Source: Guadua angustifolia (taxonomy: Eukaryota; Streptophyta; Magnoliopsida; Poales; Poaceae). From it: DNA of 64,000 nucleotides. Positions 57,855 through 64,000 of this stretch are shown one piece after another. The notes below the pieces were generated by a model. It was not told the DNA's origin and searched no databases. It worked only from the letters and a program-made list of their open reading frames with translations. Location of the stretch: assembly GCA_036346375.1 (NCBI GenBank), contig CM070518.1:3728182-3792181 (forward strand). Reading direction: 5' to 3'. Positions within the stretch are counted from its first letter, which is position 1; each line of letters opens with the position of its first letter. Both the position numbers and the translations under genes were made by a program.

Positions 57855-60800
57855 TGTGGGGAACCTTCCCCGGGACTCCACTGATTCACCCAAATGCATG
57901 GTACATCTCAAGTGAATCAAGGGAACATCGGGTGTTCCGTGAATATACCGTGTTGGTCCCAGGAAAGTTTGCCAACACACGTATTCTCATCCAACAGTTG
58001 ATATCACAACACATACACAATTATCGGAAGCATAAACATCATTACATTCCAAAAGTAGGACTGATGTCCATAACAATATATTTAGAGTTATTATACCAAG
58101 TAGCAGTGGAAATCATAAGATAAACAACAAAAGGGCCAGCATGGCATGCCCTTTCCCTCAGGCAACCAACTGGGGCAAGAACGGTGACTAAACGTTAGAA
58201 TCATCGAAATCTGCCCGTAAAAGTCCCCGGGCAATGCCTCATCCTCACCTGCAGCAAGTGGATAATCCGATTGAGTACAAAGAGTGTACTCGCACAATAA
58301 TATAAGTTGTATGCTGAATTCTAGCTACATGTAGTTGCTACATCAAAAGAAGGCAAAATGGCAATTTCAGCATAAAGCAATATTTGGGGTAAATCATAAA
58401 CATGAATAGATTAAAAAAATGCATTTAGTAAACATTTGCAAAATCTAATACATAATATAACATCATCATAATCACATTTATATCATGCATTCAAGCATTC
58501 TCCGAACCATGAGTTCCATCGCTCATGTTCGATTACACACACGAGTACTCCAATACTTGTGTCTTTTTCCCACTTCCACCCCATTCTTACCAAGTCCTTA
58601 ATACTCGCCTAGTGACTGACAAATTAAGTGATTGTCCTTAACCATGGACGCGACTATTCGAATAGTTTAAACTCTGCAGAGGTACGACTTTACCCACACG
58701 ACACGCCACACTCGTAAGCCAAGCTATTAACACATTTCCTTGGATGTGTCGGCCGAGGTGAACGTGACAAACCATTTTCCAGTATGTATGGTAGTGTATC
58801 TAAACCATCCGGATGACTGTGACCCTTGATCCCGCGTGCCCAGTGCCTTGTGTGTGTCAATCAAGGAGTACACCCGTTGTTGGATATCCCCAACTCAACA
58901 AAGTTTGAGGGACTCCGAGGACGTTCCTTGACGCTCCCACGAGCTCAAGGAATTCTAGTGGACATTCCTTAACGCTCCACTAAGCTCAAGGCATTCCAAG
59001 TGCACATGGTTTACACACCCTAGTCATACACAAGTACTTGGTTACGCCGGTCCCATAAACGGCGTGTGGTTCGCACGATAGTTACTCAAAGAGACATCAC
59101 TAGGATTCAATCCTTAAGGTCCTTAACCAATATCTCTACTCATTGACCACCATTTGAAATCATCATCATAATAATTCTTGATCATTGCGACCGATGGACT
59201 AAGTCCATCTATCATGGTTTCTAACGATGTTCTAAGTATGGCTAAGCAATTCACACAAACCCATATATAATAATAATAAACCAACCACCTAGGGCGACAA
59301 TGGAACATGGAAGGAACATGGCAAGGGGATAACATAACAATGTGGCAATAGCTAAGAATTTTACCCAATCATAATTGTAATTGAAAGTAAGCATGCAATT
59401 GACAGAATAATTCCGAAATATAAATTTCAAATAGTAGGAGCAATCATGGTCAAGGAGTAAAGTAGTGCCTTGCTACTCGTTCTTGACTTCGAAGGCGTAG
59501 TCGTACTCGGGAGTGCCTTTCGAAACGTCAACACCTAACGAGAAAATCCAATTCAATAAACACCAAATCAAGAATTCAAATGGTGCACACAATTAAAAGA
59601 TGCATGAAATGCTCATGATGTGTAGTACTAATTATAATATGAAAATACCAATTGAGTTTTGTGAAGTTTGGACTTGTGTGTCAAAAGTTCAAGTCTTAGG
59701 GGCATTTTATTGAGTTATATTCGGAGTCCGAGTGTCACCTCAGAATGTCCAAGTAGACCCCCTCTGTCTAGCCAATCCAACCCTCGAGCTAAGTTCTATT
59801 CGAACTATCCGAAGTTTTCTTCGGAGTATCCGAGTGGTTCGGACTGTCTGAGTGAAACCTTGCACTATCGAGCTGGGTTTCTCTGTTTTAAAACGGCTAC
59901 TTGTCCATTGGCCTCCACACTTCAAAGGAATGGACTAGAACTTCAAAGGAATGGACTAGGGTAGAAGCTTACCACTGCAGGGTTACTTTTGCTCTTGGTG
60001 ACGGTTGATTTCGGCGAGGGGATGACGAAAGGTGTCGCAACGTCGGTTTTCGTGGTTCGTCTCCTCCTAGCTCATGTAGACGACGATGACCTCGCTTGCT
60101 CGTGCTTGCAATAGCAACTAGTCCTCCTTCTCAAGCTTCCATGCGACACGTACGACTCGATTCAAGGTTTGATGATGGATTCCATGGAGAAGGAAATGAG
60201 TCACAAGGGGCAAAATTTTAGAACATGGAAGAAAAGGAAATCGGTTACCACTCACCCAAAACTTGGTGCCTCAAGAATCCAATTGGATGGATTTGAAGCT
60301 CTTGATCTTGGCTTCGATGTGGTATGACATGCACAAGCTCAAACTCAAGATTTGAGGGAATTGGTGGGGGAGAATGGCAAGGAGTTGGAGAAGAGGTTCT
60401 TGCTGTCTTTCAGGTGTGGGCTGAGCAAATGGGCAAGTGGGGAGGGAAAACCAAGGTATAGAACCCTATATATGGCTGTCCATTCATTCTTACATATGGG
60501 GCTAGGTCCCCCATGTCAAAGGGTGAGAAAAAGGGTGGGTATGAGTGATTGGAGTAAGAAAGGACATGGAGGGGATGTGCAGTCTACAAGTTCCTATGCA
60601 AGGTAGGACCCATGTGTCATTGACTAGTTAGGTAAGTGGGTAGAGGTGAGTAAAGTAAGAACTAGTATGGTAGGTATGTGCAACCTACTCTCCTCTCTCT
60701 TATGAACATGGTCCACATGTTATTGACTAAGGTAAAATAACATGTGTGCAGTTTGGAAAATGATTTTTAGGATTTTGATACTCCCTCTTTATGCAAGATA

Positions 60801-60911
60801 AATATCCTAGCACTTGTATGATTATAATTAAGTGAGGATTTTAATGACATTACGGAAGACGTTAGCATGACAAGCCTCACTTACCGGATTAACGAAGATT
60901 GGGCTGTTACA
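57855..60911 (-). mobile_element. Ty3/gypsy-type solo LTR (3,057 bp) nested in CACTA-2
   Basis: The perfect 5-bp duplication TACAC (57,850-57,854 and 60,912-60,916) flanks TGTGGGGAACC at one end and GGGCTGTTACA at the other. On the minus strand it starts TGTAACAGCCC, as in Tekay-like LTRs. A TATA-like CATATATAGGG on that strand (about 60,470) supports minus orientation. It carries no pol. The longest open frame inside (plus 59,668-59,964) is not recognisable. Removing it restores the 114-bp repeat unit. Confidence 0.87.
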
Positions 60912-61260
60912 TACACCAAGCTAGATCTACAAACCAGCTTCATTTCCCTCTTTACCAAGCTAGATCTTAAATATAACACAAATTTGAACCAATTACTACT
61001 TTATATCACAGAGAACAAATGGATCTACACCAAGCTAGATCTACAAACCAGCTTCATTTCCCTCTTTACCAAGCTAGATCTTAAATATAACACAAATTTG
61101 AACCAATTACTACTTTATATCACAGAGAACAAATGGATCTACACCAAGCTAGATCTATAAACCAGCTTCATTTCTCTCTTTACCAAGCTAGATCTAAAAT
61201 ATAATACAAATTTAAAGCAATTACTAACCTTAGATGACCTAGAGCACAAGGATCTACAAT
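60912..61260 (+). repeat. Tandem repeat of three 114-bp units
   Basis: CACCAAGCTAGATCTACAAA recurs at 60,914 and 61,028, and with one change at 61,142; spacing is exactly 114. The first two units are almost identical and the third diverges after about 70 bases. Because 114 is divisible by three, an open frame of repeated 38-residue units appears, which is not a gene. In the minus direction it lies upstream of tnp2. Confidence 0.93.
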
Positions 61261-61387
61261 TACACCTCCAAATATAGGGTCTCTTTCCACCAGATTGCCT
61301 CTCAATCGCAGCCACCTCAAAAATATCTAGGAAACCCTAAAAATATGGATGAGGTCGAGGCTCTCTGTTCTTATTTATCAGAATTGA

Positions 61388-61525
61388 TCATCACAGATGG
61401 TTTGTGGATAAAACCGTCTGTGATGCTCTTATCACAGATGGTTTTATCCACAAATCGCCTGTGATGTTCTCCCCATCATTGCAGACTCATCACAGATGGT
61501 TTTAGTTACAAACCGTCTGTGATGT
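61388..61525. repeat. Terminal-type AACCGTCTGTGAT repeats
   Basis: ATCACAGATGGTTTGTGG, AAAACCGTCTGTGATG, ATCACAGATGGTTTTA and ACAAACCGTCTGTGATG form hairpin pairs. They are the same type as at 62,370-62,700. The two arrays bracket the ORF at 61,918-62,325, so this could be either a second array of CACTA-2 or the end of a small nested element. Confidence 0.85.
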
Positions 61526-61917
61526 TCGCAAGACCTTTCATGTTTCAAATGCACGGTTCCAAGGAATTTCACTGTGAACACCTTTTGTCTTCGAAGCGCG
61601 CGGTTCCGATGAATTCCACTATGAAGAACTTTCATCTTCTAAGTGTTTCATTTCTCCAATGAAGGTCATAATTGCACTTTTGCAATGATATATATATGGT
61701 AGCTCTGGATAAAAAATAGTCCACTGCCTCTGATCGATCACATTCCACTGCCTCCGAGCCATGAGCACCTCAAACTCCATCCCCTCCTCTTTTGGCTCGC
61801 CACCCCATGTGAGACTCCACTACCGTCACCTTTAATGCCAGCTTCGCCACCGCCACCGCTTTCACCTCCATCGCTGACTTACCCTTCGCCATTGCCACTG
61901 TTTCGCCTCCTTCGCCT

Positions 61918-62325
61918 TTGAAGCCTCTGCGACAATGGCTGCGGCGCCACGGTGCAATATCAATGAATCCGCTGGCTGCAACCTATGTGCTACATCGACA
62001 GTCTCCTCCGCCGGCCAGTACACCTGCCTCGGGCACCACTCTCTCCGCCTCTAGCATCGTTGGAAAGAAGCGTCCACCAACAATAATCTCTAATGACGAC
62101 GATAGCTTTGACTCATTGGTAGGCTATCGTGATGGGTGGGAACTGGAGAATGACCCAGAAAGAGCAGGATCGAGCGAAGACCCCGACGGACGCAGTGACG
62201 ACGACTCCAACGACTACGACTCCGGTGACAACAAGGACCAGACTAGCTATGCTTTTCCCATCACGAACTTTTGTAGGGAAATTTTTGTATATTGTGATGC
62301 ATGCAAGAAGCTAGTTCTTATATGA
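61918..62325 (+). CDS. Hypothetical 135-residue protein inside a CACTA repeat bracket
   Basis: I do not recognise this ORF. The ATG at 61,918 or an internal ATG at 61,963 could start it. The N-terminal part is Pro/Ser/Ala-rich (QSPPPASTPASGTTLSASS). After KKRPPTIISN comes an acidic, Asp/Ser-rich segment (SSEDPDGRSDDDSNDYDSGD), then ITNFCREIFVYCDACKKLVL with a Cys pair (CDAC). No signal peptide or membrane segment is seen. A TATA-like TATATATATGG lies about 61,690. It may be a captured gene exon, an element-encoded protein or a chance frame. No splice sites were firmly identified. Confidence 0.35.
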   Translation: MKPLRQWLRRHGAISMNPLAATYVLHRQSPPPASTPASGTTLSASSIVGKKRPPTIISNDDDSFDSLVGYRDGWELENDPERAGSSEDPDGRSDDDSNDYDSGDNKDQTSYAFPITNFCREIFVYCDACKKLVLI

Positions 62326-62369
62326 AATGCATGATTCGTTTAACTGTTCTAAAGGATTCACTGACATTT

Positions 62370-62717
62370 AGGGCTTGATCATCATAGAAAGTTTGTATAT
62401 AAAACCGTCTGTGTTATCGACCTCATCACAGACGGCTTTAGCGATAAACTGTCTGTGAAATTCAGGCACATCGCAAACAGTTTGTGGCTAAAATCATCTA
62501 TGATATCGCCCTCATCACATATGGTTTTAGCCACAAACCATCTGCGATGACGTAGATAACATCATAGACGGCTTGTGGCTAAAACCGTCTATGATGAGGG
62601 CAACATCATAGATGATTTTAGTCACAAACCATCTGCGATATGTCCGAGCCTCTTCGAGGATTTTCGTAAAAAACAATCAGTGATGACGTGTTTAATATAA
62701 TCCTTTTTGTTGTTGTG
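62370..62717. repeat. Subterminal repeat array and right end of CACTA-2
   Basis: About ten copies of CATCACAGACGGCTTTAG, AAACCGTCTATGATG, GTTTGTGGCTAAAA and variants in both orientations end near 62,695. They are followed by CCTTTTTGTTGTTGTG at 62,717. Its reverse, CACAACAACAAAAAGG, is two changes from a CACTACAAGAAAAAGG-like terminus. Confidence 0.75.
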
Positions 62718-64000
62718 GTTCCTTCTTCTATAATAAATACGAGTACTCTAGCTATTTTTTTCCCAAAGCCTCCCGGGCGCCTCCCAAACTCGGCTCGCAT
62801 GCATGACTCCTCAAACTCCAGACCCTAAAGTGAAATTAGCACTGGCAGATCAAAAAAAATACCCTGCATAGTCTCCTACCCGATCGCGAGCCCAGGCGCA
62901 TTCCTTCTTTTTGCGTGGTTTAATACACTGACAGCCATTTGCTCACCGATTAACAGCACCCTCAGAAGTACCTGCTCAGCGGCTCGCGCCTCAACCCTCA
63001 GGTGTTACCTTATTGTTTGACATTAATATTGTGTCATGTCAAGAACTTGTTTGTTGCTTTTGTATTCAATTAAAGTTCCAAATTTGTTCATTAGTTCTAT
63101 AGGTATTTTCTTAATGAGAAAGCATCATGTTTGATACTGTAAAAATATGGACATATTGCGAGATAATTCATTATTTTATAATATGTTATTGTGTATTCCA
63201 TTGTAACATTTTTGCTTTGCATGGTCCTTATGTTGGATTGAGCTCTTCTTGTTCTCTATATTATGAAAATAAGCTCATTTGGTGCTTGCAATTGGTGATA
63301 AGGTCAAATGGAACCAAATATAATACATGTTTCCAGCATTTACATAAGATATTATATACATAATAAAGAAGTCACCTCTGAAGGATCCTTACACTATATG
63401 TGGGACGGATCGGTAGCCTACCTTGTCATCAGGAGAAGTTGGGCTCCTTCACAAGTTGGAGCATCAAAATCCACATGTTTCACTATAGTAGAATCATTCT
63501 TCTTTCTCTTTAAGTACCCTATTTAGGAATTTATTCTATGTTCAGAATCTACAAGAACAATGGCTAGATCTTAAGTTAAATGCTGCATATTTTTACGTAG
63601 CATTCTTTACGGTATGGATCTTGCCTTCCAAAGCTTATTTTAAGGTGTTTATTTAATATCTAATTGTGCTTTAATATTTTTTTGTAGAGATTTTTCTTAC
63701 AACCAACTATCGAAACTTCCTTCTTGAAATTGAGAAAAATTTACAAGCTGTAAGCTTCGATTTCAAACTTCCATTGGTGACATCATATTTGATAAATCTG
63801 AAAATATGAAAAGTGGCTTATTAGGCTTATAGTGTGTGCACATAAAATAAGTGGCATCATATTTGATAAATCTGAAAAATTGTTTTGGTGCATCTAGCCT
63901 TTTAGTCTTCATAAAATTGTTGGATCTTAAGCCACCTATGATTCATATTCTTTGTGGAACAAGAGTTATTAACCTTACATCTTATCCTTAGCTTAAGTTT
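62718..64000. other. Unassigned sequence at the right edge
   Basis: No known family, terminus or RNA gene. Two short exon-like pieces are visible: one ending CTCAACCCTCAG before GTGTTACC (about 63,000), and one reading EIFLTTNYRNFLLEIEKNLQ near 63,687-63,750 after a T-rich stretch. Neither could be assigned, so I do not call a gene. The rest is AT-rich. Confidence 0.35.

Larger units (their letters stand above)
48503..62717 (-). mobile_element. CACTA-2: large En/Spm-type element, inactive, with nested insertions
   Basis: Genes lie on the minus strand: tnp2 (54,142-57,374) then tnp1 (50,524-52,180). Arrays of GACGGTT/AACCGTC repeats occur at both sides (48,520-48,895 and 62,370-62,700). The left end TACTACACATACCC and the right end (minus CACAACAACAAAAAGG) are one or a few changes from CACTACAAGAAAA-type termini. 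A 3.06-kb solo LTR is nested inside. Further repeat arrays at 53.5 and 61.4 kb leave open that 61.5-62.7 kb belongs to a second, nested element. No 3-bp target duplication was confirmed. Confidence 0.65.

Noticed and set aside
60867..61160. 97-codon frame with a repeated 38-residue unit
   Set aside because: The 114-bp DNA repeat is divisible by three, so an open frame repeats automatically. It also starts inside the solo LTR.

Overview
This is a plant nuclear window, almost certainly from a grass. It contains LTR families typical of grasses (a Tekay-type chromovirus, a BARE-1/Angela/RIRE1-like Ty1/copia LTR, Tat-type LTRs with the CGCCAGGTAGGGG leader) and En/Spm (CACTA) elements that carry fragments of a transposase and a second Ptta-like gene. 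I see no intact host gene, no rRNA and no functional tRNA. Nearly every base that can be explained comes from transposable elements, most of them broken. Family names come from recognised motifs; no database search was possible.

Positions 1-29,500 are nested LTR retrotransposons. The left edge is the end of a Tat-like LTR plus its leader. From 1,023 to 15,893 lies a head-to-tail array of one Tekay-type Ty3/gypsy family: the 3' part of copy A, an LTR (2,887-5,326), the whole internal region of copy B, a second LTR (12,030-14,444), and the 5' part of copy C. The copies share LTRs, as expected after unequal recombination. Copy B's gag holds a solo copia-type LTR (6,445-7,984, target duplication CCTTT). 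Copy C's gag is cut by a degenerate Ty1/copia element (15,894-24,549). That element's reverse transcriptase is split in turn by a 2.9-kb Tekay-like solo LTR (19,116-22,054). Then follow a minus-strand LTR-like remnant, a second BARE/Angela-like LTR cut at its end, and a Tat-type LTR with 107-bp GC-rich tandem repeats and a gag start.

Positions 29,500-62,700 are dominated by CACTA transposons. Three unpaired CACTA termini (29,537, 30,409 and 34,584) enclose exons and introns copied from a gene for the ribosome-biogenesis WD-repeat protein WDR12/Ytm1. CACTA-1 (plus strand, about 34,585-45,480) has the 3' part of tnp2, a tnp1 fragment, and nested LTRs. CACTA-2 (minus strand, about 48,503-62,717) has a fuller tnp2 pseudogene, a tnp1 pseudogene, and a 3.1-kb solo LTR inside a 114-bp tandem repeat. 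The two belong to the same family and converge across a 3-kb gap that holds a near-perfect hairpin of about 390 bp, tRNA-like segments and a SINE-like unit. Both carry terminal-type AACCGTCT repeats and a C-rich repeat between tnp2 and tnp1, which is the most unusual shared architecture in the window.

Positions 62,718-64,000 contain nothing I can identify. Overall the locus is a heterochromatin-like nest. Five solo LTRs with target duplications record repeated insertion followed by LTR-LTR deletion.
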